From Apteryx mantelli (taxonomy: Eukaryota > Chordata > Aves > Apterygiformes > Apterygidae): a stretch of 64,000 bases of DNA. The stretch is taken from positions 2,542,001-2,606,000 of the forward strand of contig NC_089984.1 in NCBI RefSeq assembly GCF_036417845.1, in the 5' to 3' direction. Under the pieces are notes generated by a model. It did no database searches and was not told the DNA's origin. It saw nothing but the letters and a program-made list of their open reading frames with translations. A program made the translations under genes and the position numbers. This document shows, piece after piece, positions 12,555 through 22,501 of the stretch. Positions within the stretch are counted from its first letter, which is position 1, and each line of letters starts with the position of its first letter.

Positions 12555-15230
12555 GTGTTAAGGGAAGAGAAAAAGGGAGGGATCAAGATGAATTGGGGAG
12601 GTACACATGTGGGAAAACAGACAGAAAAGCAGATAAAAGGGGCCTGTTGCATGTATGTTAAGGGGATGGTGAGCTTACGGGTAAGGATTAAAGGGCAGGC
12701 TAGCATGGGTGACACTGTTGTGGGTGTTTACTACAGGCCACCTGATCAGGAAGAGGAAGTCAATGAAGCCTTCTACAGACAGCTGGAAGTAGCCTCACGA
12801 TCCCAGGCCCTGGTTCTCATGGGGGACTTCAACCACCCTGATATCTGCTGGAAAGACAAGACAGCTAGGCACAAACAGTCCTGGAGGTTCCTGCAGAGCA
12901 CTGAGGATAAGTTCTTGACACAGGTGGTGGAGGAGCCAACAAGGAGAGGTGTGCTGCTGGACCTTGTACTAACAAACAAAGAAGGACTGGTGGAAGATGT
13001 GAAGGCTGGCGGCAGCCTTGGCTGCAGTGACCATGAGATGGTGGAGTTCAGGATCCTGCGAGGGGGAGGCAGGGCAACAAGTAGGATCGCAACCCTTGAC
13101 TTCAGGAGAGCAAACTTTGGCCTCTTCAGGGACCTACTCGGAGGAATCCCATGGGTTAGGGCCCTAGAAGGAAGGGGGTTCAAGAGAGCTGGTTAATATT
13201 CAAGCATCACTTCCTCCAAGCTCAAGATCGGAGCATCCCTATGAGTAGGAAGTCAAGCAAAGGAGGCAGATGACTTGCATGGATGAGCAAGGAGCTCCTG
13301 GCAAAACTCAGCCTTCCTCGTCGCATCCCTGCATACTCTGACAACGTGTCTGCCTGTCCCCCTTTCCACTTTCTGTATACTTCCTTCTTCTGGTTAAGGC
13401 CCATTTGGAGTTAAATCTGGCGAAAGATGTCAAGGACAACAAGAAGGGCTTCTTCAAATACATCAGTAGCAAAAGGAAGACAAGGGAAAATGCGGGCCCG
13501 TTGCTGAATGGGGTGGGTGCCCTGGTGACGAAGGATGCAGAGAAGGCAGAGTTACTGAATGCCGCCTTTGCTTCAGTCTTTACTGCTCAGGCCAGCCCTC
13601 AGGAATCCCAGACCCTGGAGGCAAGAGAGAACGTCTGGAGAGAGGAAGACTTTCCCTTGGTCGAGGAGGATCGGGCTAGAGATGATTTAAGCAAACCTGA
13701 CACCCACAAATCCATGGGCCCTGATGGGATGCACCCACGAGTGCTGAGGGAGCTGGCGGATGTTATTGCTAGGCCCCTCTCCATCATCTTTGAAAGGTCA
13801 TGGAGAACAGGAGAGGTGCCTGAAGACTGGAAGAGAGCCAATGTCACCCCAGTCTTCAAAAAGGGCAAGAAGGAGGACCCAGGGAACTACAGGCCAGTCA
13901 GCCTCACCTCCATCCCTGGGAAGGTGATGGAGCAGCTCATCCTGGAGGCCATCTCCAAGCACGTGGAGGAAAAGAAGGTCATCGGGAGTAGTCAGCATGG
14001 CTTCACCAAGGGGAAATCATGCTTAACCAATCGGATAGCCTTCTATGATGGAATGACTGGCTGGGTAGATGAGGAGAGAGCAGTGGGTGATGTCTCCCTT
14101 GACTTCAGCAAGGCTTTCGACACTCTCTCCCATAACATCCTCATAGGCAAGCTCAGGAAGTGTGGGTTAGATGAGCGGGCAGTGAGGTGCATTGAGAACT
14201 GGCTGAATGGCAGAGCTCAGAGGGTTGTGATCAGTGGCGCAGAGTCTAGTTGGAGGCCTGTAGCTAGCGGTGTCCCCCAGGGGTCCAGCATTGTTCAACT
14301 TCTTCATCAGTGACCTGGATGAAGGGACAGAGTGCACCCTCAGCAAGTTTGCTGACGATACCAAACTGGGAGGAGTGGCTGATACCCCAGAGGGCTGTGA
14401 TGCCGTTCAGAGAGACCTGGACAGGCTGGAGAGGTGGGCGGAGAGGAACCTCATGAAGTTCAACAAAGGCAAGTGCAGGGTCCTGCACCTAGGGAGGAAT
14501 AACCCCATGCAGCAGTACAGGTTGGGGGCTCACCTGCTGGAAAGCAGCTCTGCCGAGAAGGACCTGGGAGTGCTGGTGGACAACAAGTTAAGCAGGAGCC
14601 AGCAATGTGCCCTTGTGGCCAAGAAGGCCAATGGTATCCTGGGGTGCTTTAGAAAGAGTGTTGCCAGCAGGTCGAGGGAGGTGATCCTCCCCCTCTACTC
14701 AGGCCTGGTGAGGCCGCATCTGGAGTACTGTGTCCAGTTCTGGGCTCCCCAGTACAAGCGAGACATGGCACTACTGGAGCAAGTCCAGCGAAGGGCTACG
14801 AAGGTGATTAGGGGACTGGAGCATCTCTCCTATGAGGAAAGGCTGAGAGAGCTGGGCCTGTTCAGCCTGGAGAAGAGAAGGCTGAGAGGGGCTCTTATTA
14901 ATGTGTACAAGTATCTTAAGGGAGCGTGTCAAGAGGATGGAGCTAGACTCTTCTCGGCGGTGCCCAGCGACAGGACGCGAGGCAACGGGCACAAACTGAA
15001 TCACAGGAAGTTCCATCTGAATATGAGGAGAACTTCTTCACTGTGAGGCTGACAGAGCTCTGGAACAGGTTGCCCAGAGAGGTTGTGGAGTCTCCTTCTC
15101 TGGAGATATTCAAAACCTGCCTGGACGCGATCCTGTGCAACGTGCTCTAGGTGACCCTGCTTGAGCAGGGGGGTTGGACTAGATGATCTCCAGAGGTCCC
15201 TTCCAACCTCAACCATTCTGTGATTCTGTA
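12555..15230 (+). mobile_element. CR1 LINE, long 5'-truncated copy (ORF2: EN, RT, 3' UTR)
   Basis: The longest CR1 here. ORF2 starts inside the AP-like endonuclease: VVGVYYRPPDQE, LVLMGDFNHPDICWK (GDFN..D) and GCSDHEMVEF (SDH). Next comes the linker (HLELNLAKDVKDNKKGF), then the reverse transcriptase with ERSWRTGEVPEDWK, QHGFTKGKSCLTN, DFSKAFDTLSHNIL and SGVPQGS. The catalytic FADDTK lies at about 14347, followed by the C-terminal [10 protein letters not shown] domain. The 3' UTR ends with the CCATTCTGTGATTCTGT repeats at 15211-15229. Defects: an inverted ~87-bp block in the linker (13312-13398), frame breaks around 13196 and a ~15-bp deletion at about 14285. Not able to encode a full enzyme. 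Confidence 0.93.
13312..13398 (-). other. Inverted micro-segment inside CR1 ORF2 linker
   Basis: On the plus strand the CR1 linker reads MSKELLAKL up to 13311, becomes unreadable, and resumes at HLELNLAKD from about 13399. The missing residues (QKKEVYRKWKGGQA..YAGMRRG) are found in frame on the minus strand of exactly this interval. The block is therefore flipped in place. Confidence 0.75.
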
Positions 15231-15301
15231 ATAACTCTCACACTCTTGCATTCCCCTCCCTGCAGGCATCAGTGCAGGAACAAACACCATCCAGGACTTA
15301 C

Positions 15302-15350
15302 CCGGAGACAGTGCCAACATCACAGCTAAGAAATCTCTCTGTATGGCTAG
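15302..15350 (-). pseudogene. V gene pseudogene B: leader exon only
   Basis: Minus strand: a signal-peptide-like exon (AIQRDFLAVMLALSP) ending at an intact donor G|GTAAGTCC. Exon and following intron (GGGAGGGGAATGCAA) are clearly homologous to the leader at 12400-12448 and its intron. The intron is cut by the 3' end of the CR1 at 15230, so no V exon remains attached. The initiating codon is not ATG. Confidence 0.55.
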
Positions 15351-16066
15351 GAGTGCTGGTGTCTCAGAACAGACAGAAGCCAGCTGCAGCAGACTGGGAG
15401 AGGGTCCACCCAGGAGGACTGGACAGTGTTGCAACGGTCTTGTGGGTGGCTCTCCCCATGCTGCTGCACACTGACACTGCTCATGCCCAGCCTGCAGATC
15501 CAGCATATGACAGAGCAACTATCCACCCCTGCTGTGCCCTGAGCCATGATGATTTTCCACCTCCCCATCAAAGATGCAACCCCTTTTAGAGGGGGAGGAT
15601 GGACAGGCAGGTTGGGGCAGTTTGGGCAGTTGGGGCTACACAGAGAAGGAGCCATATGCCCTCTTGTGGCTCCTACACCAGCTCCACAGCCTCCAGGCCC
15701 AGAGAGGTGGCCTGAGGTGGGGGGATGAAGGGTCCCTGTCTCCCCCAACCTCCTGAGATTGAAGGAGCACCAGGTTAGCTGCGGGGAGAGGCAGTGAGGA
15801 CAGATTGTGGGGAAAGCTGTGAATGGAGGTGAAGAGTCTGTGCTCTGTGAGGGATCTGGGGATTGAGCTGTCCATGATTATTCATGCCTACCATTTTATT
15901 TCTAACTGCTATTAAAATTGTCAAACTTTACTGCAAATTCAGCAGCCCATGGATAGATTGGGAGCTCCAACATCTTTTAATCCCAAAGCTCACTGCTATT
16001 TCCCAGAGCGAGTACAGGTGACTGTCACGCTGAGAAAGGGCCCTGTCACCATAGCAGCCCTCCCAC
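15351..16066. other. No gene seen
   Basis: Flanking sequence between two V remnants. Several open frames overlap here on both strands, but none shows splice sites or a known motif. Confidence 0.4.
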
Positions 16067-16105
16067 TATTTGTGCAGTCCCTCCCTCCATTGGTGTCATG
16101 GTGTG
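16067..16105 (-). promoter_or_regulatory. Degenerate recombination signal (heptamer-23-nonamer-like)
   Basis: Immediately after the V exon, the minus strand has CACACCA (16099-16105) in place of CACAGTG. A 23-bp gap follows, then GCACAAATA (16067-16075) in place of ACAAAAACC. The geometry fits a 23-RSS, but both elements are poor matches. Function is doubtful. Confidence 0.35.
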
Positions 16106-16419
16106 CTGTCTGGCACAGAAATAGGTGGCTGTATCTGTGGCTGTCAGGGCACGCAGCTGCAGGGAGACCTTGTTCTTGGCTTTGTCTGCAGAGATAGTGA
16201 GTCGGCCTTGGAAGGTCGGGGCATAGCCTGTGTTATTCCCAAAAGGATAGACCCAGCCTAGAAATTGTAGCTCTCCTCTCGGAGCCTGACGGACACAATT
16301 CCAGTCATAGAGAGGGCTATCCAGAGGTGCTCCTGTTACAGTGCAGGTGAGTGGGAGTAATCCAGAGACCTTCCTCTCCTTGGGACCAGATGCCACCATC
16401 TTTATGTCAGAAAGGGCAC
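16106..16419 (-). pseudogene. Heavy-type V segment, open V exon lacking core Trp
   Basis: This is the best preserved V segment. The acceptor TCTTTCCAG precedes 16419, followed by an 11-nt leader remnant and a V domain. Framework 1 has LTCTVTG (first Cys). CDR1 leads into CVRQAPRGELQFLGW, where the Trp that normally precedes VRQAP is Cys. CDR2 (VYPFGNNTGYAPTF) is followed by QGRLTISADKAKNKVSLQL, then TDTATYFCAR with the second Cys at 16115-16117. The frame is open throughout. No leader exon clearly belongs to it (the nearest, at 17226, serves another remnant or would need a 760-bp intron), and the RSS is weak. It is probably a pseudogene or a gene-conversion donor. The FQGRLTIS pattern suits IGHV or VH-type TCR delta V genes; which one is unresolved. 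Confidence 0.65.
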
Positions 16420-16639
16420 CTGGAAAGACACGTGAGTTTTGAGCGGATATGGGAAAGCTCATGGGTGCAGCATTCAGTCCTGCACCAGGACTGCTCCAGG
16501 ACTGGCTGGGCCGCACAGGGCCAGAGACCTTTAGCTTCCAGGGTTGCCACTGGAAGTATTGGCCTGCTGAGGCTCCACAGCCCCATATTTCTTTGCACCA
16601 CCCAAAAGGCTGCTGAGGCAGGAGACTCACTAGAGTCTG

Positions 16640-17226
16640 AGCAACTCATATTCTATTTTTAAAGCTGAATCCAGAAGCTTGGCAGGAGAGGCATATGGAG
16701 TCCGCAGCTCCTATCAGTCCTCCTGTTGCCCCCAACAGCTGCCCCTGGACCCATACCCGTGTGCACAGAGAGCAAAGGGAGCAGACTGGTCACGGACACA
16801 TAGGCAAGTGGTTTGCCAGTTGCACATGAGCCTCAGAGGAAAAAGGGGCATTGGACTCTTCTCTGCCTCACTGGGACATGGGCATTCCTGGAATATCCCA
16901 AGGCTGCTTAGAGTGGGACTCAGCACAGCTCCTTGGGGCAGTTCTTGGCTTTGTCTGGAAATGTCCCCAGTTTAGTCCGCTCTCAGAAAAAAATCTCAGG
17001 AAACCTCCCTCTTCTGCATTGCACCCCCCACCTACCCCACCCTAAAAGGGAAGACGCTTTCCATGCAAGGATTCATCTTATGTGGTGGCATTTAGAGTTG
17101 GGCAGTAGCAGGACAGGTGTGCAGGGGCAGCCAAAGCCTACTCAGTCAAGCTCTCTGTCCCCTCCCCTCACAGCTCTTACCTCCCAGCAGCACTGCAAAT
17201 GACAAGGCCAGGAGCCAAGGCCCCAT
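16640..17226 (-). pseudogene. V gene pseudogene: good leader exon plus framework 1 fragment
   Basis: The leader exon at 17181-17226 (46 bp, the standard V leader length) encodes MGPWLLALSFAVLLG and ends in G|GTAAGAG. Downstream on the minus strand, 16640-16745 reads framework 1 of a VH3-like domain: QLLGATGGL..ADSICLSCQASGFSF. A TGA stop follows, and frameworks 2-3 cannot be recognised. The acceptor before the V part is degraded. An intact leader with a ruined V exon indicates decay after duplication. Confidence 0.55.
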
Positions 17227-17949
17227 ACTCTAAGGGAGCATTTCCTCCTTGTTTGGGGCAGCAAGGAGAGGAACTTCAAGGGAGGCAGAGAGGAGCAGAG
17301 CCCAGCTGGGCTGGGCTCTGCCCACTTTGCAGGGCAGGATCTATGACCCTTAGCTGGCAATGCCTCTTGCTGTCTGTCCTCTCCCTTTGTGCCATTGCCC
17401 CTTTGGAGATGAAAGGCCTGAGGTGGATGGAGGGAGTCTCTGGCCTCTCTGGCACCATTGTACCCCACCAGCAGCACTAGGAACACTAGCCCAGGGGACA
17501 AACCAGTCCCAACCCCTGCACAGGAAGGGCTGGGCTGAGCACACTGGGCCCATCTCTGGTGCTCATCCACACTCTTTGTGGGACCTCAGTTCAAGTACAC
17601 CCCGAAACCCCAAAGGAACACAAGAGAGAGCTGGGGCCCTCCTGGGCCTCTCCAGGCTTTGCCAGCCCTGGCTTGGCCAGAGCACTCCCAGAAGAGAGGC
17701 CTCCCCTGCCCCACTCCCTCCCCACAAGCTGTACCCCTCCTTTTCCTCCTCCTGCACCTGCAGGAGTGTCCAGCTCTCTTCGAACCCTCTTTCCCATGGT
17801 GGTCCTGCCTGGCCCTTGCAAGAGGGAATTGGAGCCCTGGGATGGAAACTGGACGAGCTGGGAGAGGAGGGGAGGCAGGAGCTCACCGGACATGTTGGTT
17901 CCTGGGGTGGGCAGAGACCCTGAGAGGATTTTGCCTGGGCTCTGCCTGG

Positions 17950-18708
17950 CTCCTGCAGGCTGTGCAGAAGAGTCCTGGGGACACAGTGTGTACAGGGCCA
18001 GAGATGTGCTCTGGGAGCTGTTCTCTGCAGTGATGGTTTGCCCATCCACATCAGCCCCATATTGTGATATGGAAGAACTGCGATTTATATAGGAGATCCA
18101 CTCAATTCTTCCCACACCAGGAACCTGCCAGTAAAACTGAAATTGGAAAGTTTTGTATTCGAATTCAGAGGCCTGGCGGGAGAGACGCACTGAGCCCCTG
18201 GGCATTCTCAGCCCCCCTCCAGCCTCCACTAGCTGCACCTAGTGCTCATCTCTGCAAAGACACATGGCCACAGTCACAGCAGCGTGAGGATGGATGTAGG
18301 GAGCCCACTGGCCCCCCCACCACTGTCTTTTATCTGTTTTGCTCCTCAGTCGGGGTTGCTCCCTATCACTGACAGACTGTCAGTTCAGCTGGGGCACAGC
18401 ATTTGGTGCGGGGAAGGGGAGTGCTGGGGAGGCACAACTCCATTCTCTCCTCTCTGTGGTGGGAAGATAAAGCTCCAAAGCTGTCCCCGCTCCCGCTCTG
18501 CCCCACACCCTTTCTCTCCCCATGGGCTGTGGACCCCAGTATGTGGATAAGCGGGATGGGGCAGAGCAGGAATGCATGGGGTGGGCAGCACGTGGGGCAT
18601 GGAAATAACTGAACACAGAAATGGCCCTGTGTTCCTGGGATCCCTTTTGGAACCTGCCTTACCTCCTGGGGTTGCTGCCAAGAGGAGATAAAACAGCACC
18701 TTTGCCTC
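17950..18708 (-). pseudogene. VH3-like V pseudogene with leader exon
   Basis: Leader exon about 18663-18708 (LFYLLLAATPG, donor G|GTAAGG, no ATG at the expected place). After a ~410-bp intron an acceptor TGTCTTTGCAG precedes the V exon at 18251. The V exon reads VQLVEAGGGLRMP, then RLSRQAS where the first conserved Cys is Arg. Framework 2 is FYWQVPGVGRIEWISYI and CDR2 is NRSSSIS. Framework 3 (ITAENSSQSTSLALYTL) collapses at LCPQDSSAQ with loss of the YYC end. The missing cysteines and lack of a recognisable RSS make it non-functional. Its framework 2 (GRIEWISYI) is clearly of VH type. Confidence 0.65.
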
Positions 18709-18934
18709 TGCCCTTTCTTCTCCTCAGCTAGAGCTGACCCCAGAGCCAGCCTGGCTCCCCTCATTCCCATCCACAGCAGGACAGGGCAGGGCTGAGTGGT
18801 GCTCTGGGTATTTGGGGGTTGAGAGACCATGGGATGACAGAACTCAGCCTGGCTGCTGTTGAGGCAGAGCCAGCTTGGTCACCCATCCCTCCCAGCCCCG
18901 TGGCTAGTGAACAGCTCTTCAGTGCATGGTAGTG

Positions 18935-19192
18935 AGGTGCAGAGACACAGTAGGACAGTGTCACATCTCTGTCCTCCAACCTCCACACTTCCTGTAGGAA
19001 AACAGAGAGGTCCAGGAGTAAATCTGGAAGGATACACGTCCCGGGCAGAGGATGTACCCTTGGGAGGGGAGCACACAAAACCCATGCAGAAGGGCTAAGG
19101 CTGCTCATGCCCATGTCCTCTTCCCAGGAAATGGGGGGAATCTCACCTTTGGGGGCTGCAGCAAAGGTGAAGACCAGTAGACAGAAGAGCAT
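18935..19192 (-). pseudogene. V gene pseudogene: leader exon and framework 3 end
   Basis: The leader exon at 19147-19192 (46 bp) encodes MLFCLLVFTFAAAPK and has a GTGAGA donor. An octamer-like ATGCAAAC lies about 20 bp upstream (19212-19219, minus strand); Ig V promoters carry ATGCAAAT. The V body is reduced to a framework 3-like end at about 18935-19040: RFT, then LSVFLQEVWRLEDRDVTLSYC, requiring a frame change. Frameworks 1 and 2 are deleted. Confidence 0.5.
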
Positions 19193-19799
19193 CGCAGGCT
19201 TCTCCAGAGGAGTTTGCATAGTGCAGAGTTGAGGGTGGGGGGGGAGGAAAATCGTGCGGCTGAAGGGAGATCAAAATTTTCTCACTTCGAGTCAGCGGAG
19301 GAATGCCCTGTTCTTCCCGTGCTGAAGGCTCAGACTTCCCTCCAACCCCAGGCAGATTCACAGTCTTTTCTGAGCAACTCCTTTGCAGTGGGTACTTTGT
19401 GCAGTGGGGAGATGTATCCATACGTCACTGCTGGCCTGGGTGGGGAGGGGAAACCACGTTTCCTTTTGAGTACTGCTTAGCCTGCACAGGAAGCAGAGGG
19501 ACCTCTCTTGTCTCCCCAGGTCCCCCCCGTACCAGGACCCCCCAACCCTCCCTCTGTGGGCTGTGGCCTGCGCGTGGCTGGGAAGGGACAAGGTACAGGC
19601 GGGGTAGCTGGGAGAGAGTCCCGGGGTCTCTCTGGACACTTCAGTGTCCCTGGACAGCCACCTGTATTTCTGGTGTCTGCCTTCCTGTTCTGCTTCCCTT
19701 TCAAATGAAGGGGAAAGTTTCCAAGCTGCAGGCAAAAATTCTATGGTTTCTCTTCACTGCTTCTCTGATCATCTGTGCTTTGGTGTTTACTGTTTAAAA

Positions 19800-20080
19800 C
19801 TGAGGATTTCACTTATAATTGATTGTTTAGAGCTTATCACTGAGGGGTTATGGTTTAATAATTTCTTTTGTGGGGCTCAGTACTTATCATTCAGAGTTTA
19901 CAGTTTACTCACATACTGATGAGTGCTCAGGGTGTAACATCTAACAACATCCGTAAATTTTAAACCTCCAGCAACCACTGGCTTCCAGCATTTGCAATTT
20001 ATCACTTAGGGTTCAGGGTTAACAGCTTATTGTTAAATGGCACGGTCTAAATCCATAGATGATAAAACCCAGAACACTAA
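19800..20080. repeat. AT-rich degenerate repeat
   Basis: Three loose copies of 'TTATCACT-AGGGTT..GGTTTAA' at about 19832, 19884 and 19995 in AT-rich sequence. Low conservation. Confidence 0.3.
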
Positions 20081-20974
20081 CGTGGCACAGCTGAATCCTT
20101 CTCTGGGGTCTGTAACCTTTGCCTGTGCCACTCCATGTTCAGCTAGGCGCTCTGATCTGAGGTCTCAGCGTGCTACTGCGCAGCCACATTGCACTGAGTC
20201 TGGCTGCTGAGTTGGCGGATGACCTGAGAGCTGTGAAAGTGTCTTGCAGGGCTCTAGTCTAGGGGCGAGGGCAGAACTCCAAACAGGGGCGATCAGGGGT
20301 TTTCCTCTCAGATACCAGAGACGAATCCTATCCCTGAGGGGAAAAACATTGGCAGGAGGTTGACAGCTACTCAGTGACTTGCCACATCAATGGCAGCAGC
20401 AGGAGTCAACACTTCCCCATTGTATTGACAAACTGCAGTCCAGTAAAAGGCGAAAGAGACCGTACTGGCTCTGAGCACCGTGGCACACCTGTTCCCAGCA
20501 GTCATTTATAAGCATTAACTAATAAACAACCACTGTATTCTCTGCACTCATATCCATGGTTCCTGCAGTCTTTACACAGAGAAAAGGGTGCCTGCATGCA
20601 GTATCCAAGGGAGGTTACACAGAGGATATCAGGGGTGCCGGGGCCTGTCCCAGGATCTCTGTGACTGCTTTGGGGTCCAAGGGGATTCCCCAACATCTCC
20701 AGTACTGTTCACATGGCTGGAGGGGCTTTCCCTTGTGTTGCCATGGGCACTAGGTGCTATCAAAAACTTTTCCCATCATCCTGGCGGCAACTGTGGCCTT
20801 GCCAGGGCTGCGTGAAGTCCCCAGGCCACCCCTGGTTTTGCCCTCAGCACTCTGGGGCTGTTCTCAGGTACTTCAGGATGCCCTCAGAGCGCCCAGGCCT
20901 GTAGGGTGGGGTTTGTGCATGCGGCGCGGGAAGATGGAGTCTCCATGTAGACAGATGTGCCTTGTGGCACATCT

Positions 20975-21330
20975 TTCAGCCCCCTTTGCTGTGACCCCCA
21001 GCCTTCTGGTCCTATCAGGACGTATCAAGCCCTCTTTCAGTGAGCTCCAGAGCCCTCTGTTTGCCCTCAGGAGCCCTCAATTCACATTCTGTGGTGCTCC
21101 AGAGTTCACGTTTTCCTTTTGGGGCACCCCAGAGCCCTCCATTTGGCTTCTGGGGTGCCCCAGTTTGCTTTTAGGTGCGTCCCACAACCCTTGGTTTCGC
21201 TCCCAGTGCTCCTAGTGCCCCCCAGCGCCCTCCGGTTGTCCTGATGTGTGCCACTGAGGAGCCTGTCTTTTGGGTTTGGGGTTGTCCTCATGTCCTTGGC
21301 GTGTGTTGCCATGTGTGCCACATGGCCCTC
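20975..21330. repeat. Imperfect ~30-bp minisatellite
   Basis: Repeated 'CCAGAGCCCTCCATTTGGCT' and '..TCTGGGGTGCCCC' blocks, each unit about 30 bp with substitutions, adjoining the CpG-rich region to the right. The largest open frame across it (20754-21215 plus) is a by-product of the repeat and not a gene I can support. Confidence 0.45.
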
Positions 21331-21389
21331 TGCTTGCCCTGGCTTGCCCTGATGGTTTGGGTTTTTTTCTTTGGTTGCACCCCAGAGCT

Positions 21390-21930
21390 CTTTAGGCGGT
21401 CTCTTGCCGGACGGGGAGCCCTGGGCAGGGCCGGGGCCGGGGCCTCCGCGAAGGACAAAGCGGCATCACGGCAGGGGGGACGTTAGAGAGCGCTGTGCTC
21501 CGCGGCATGCCGGGAGATGTAGTCCGCTCGGTCTGGCTGCCGGACGGCCATGTTGGCCGCGGGGCATGCCGGGAGGCGCAGGCGCCTCGTTTTGGCTTCC
21601 GGGCGGCCATGTTGTGCCCCGCGGCACGCCGGGAGTTGTAGTTCCGGGCACGGGTGCCCCTCAGCCCCGCTGCGGCGGCCCAGCGTGCGTGTGTGTCCCG
21701 CGGCGGACAGGGGCTGCTCGCACGCGGGAGAGCCCGCAGCGTGCCGGGGACGGCGGGCTTTCCCGTCTCTTGGGGGACCAGGCAGGGCTGTCCCTAGGCC
21801 CGTCCCCCTTGGCGGGGGGCGGGGGGTGCGAGGGGCTGTGGGGACTCTCGGTAGCTGTGGGGACTGGCAGTGGGGCCAGGGCGGCAGTGGCTGTGAGGAG
21901 CGGCAGTGCCGGGACGGGCTGGTGCGGAGA
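21390..21930. promoter_or_regulatory. CpG-island-like region
   Basis: Very high GC with frequent CpG, unlike its surroundings. Open frames on both strands here follow from the GC content. It contains the ZNF143-like array below. No downstream coding exon could be tied to it on either strand, so the promoter role is inferred from composition and motifs. Confidence 0.6.
21505..21642. promoter_or_regulatory. Array of three ZNF143/SBF-like motifs with YY1-like motifs
   Basis: Three sites at 21505-21523, 21564-21582 and 21624-21642, spaced 59 and 60 bp. The first reads GCATGCCGGGAGATGTAGT, the reverse complement of the ACTACA..TCCCAGCATGC consensus of ZNF143/SBF, with one CpG-type change. The third is equally good; the second has lost the TGTAGT end. 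GCCATGTTG, a YY1-like core, sits at 21547-21555 and 21606-21614 with the same 59-bp spacing. The whole ~60-bp unit is therefore tandemly repeated. Confidence 0.65.
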
Positions 21931-21944
21931 TGTCCCGGTATGAT

Positions 21945-22497
21945 TGTCACCGAGATCGGGAGTAAAGCTCCTCAACACCAATGCAGTATTAAGAAGCAGG
22001 CATTCTCTTTATTACGGCGCCGGATGCACGGGGGATCGCTCCGCCCAACGTGCATGCCGTATGGTGCATTAGCCAAAGCTTATATTGTTCTCTTACATAC
22101 ATATGCATTAAATTTCCCGGAATGATTATACATATTCATTCTATTTCCTGGAACTAATTATCGTATTTACATAGTCATTACGCATGCGGTCTGAGTCTCC
22201 GGGGGACTTCTATGGGGGTCTCTGCGGGTCCCTGGTGGTTGCTGAAGAGGTGCCTCTTAGTGTCTTTCCATGAACTCTGAGCTCCTTTTCCCTATATGGT
22301 CTCGGCTTGGCTCATCTCTTTGTTTGAGAAAGCTGTCTCGTTCCTTATGCTGCTTTCTGCTGGTTTATCTGCACTCCTTCAGGATGTACCAGTCACAGTC
22401 CTTGGGTGCATCCTTGTCTGAGGCCCCTGGTAACAGTTCCCCCATCCCCCCCCCCCCCCCTTTTGAGACTCCTTCTTGTCTGAGGCCTTTGGTAACA
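21945..22497 (-). mobile_element. Solo retroviral LTR (553 bp)
   Basis: Minus orientation. The LTR runs TGTTACC...GGTGACA, with inverted ends TGT/ACA. It holds an AATAAA (plus TTTATT at about 22008) followed by the R-U5 end CTCCCGATCTCGGTGACA. The 4-bp sequence TGAT flanks it on both sides (21941-21944 and 22498-22501), a fitting target-site duplication. A poly-C run at about 22447-22460 lies in U3. No internal retroviral sequence is next to it, so it is a solo LTR. Confidence 0.8.
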
Positions 22498-22501
22498 TGA
22501 T

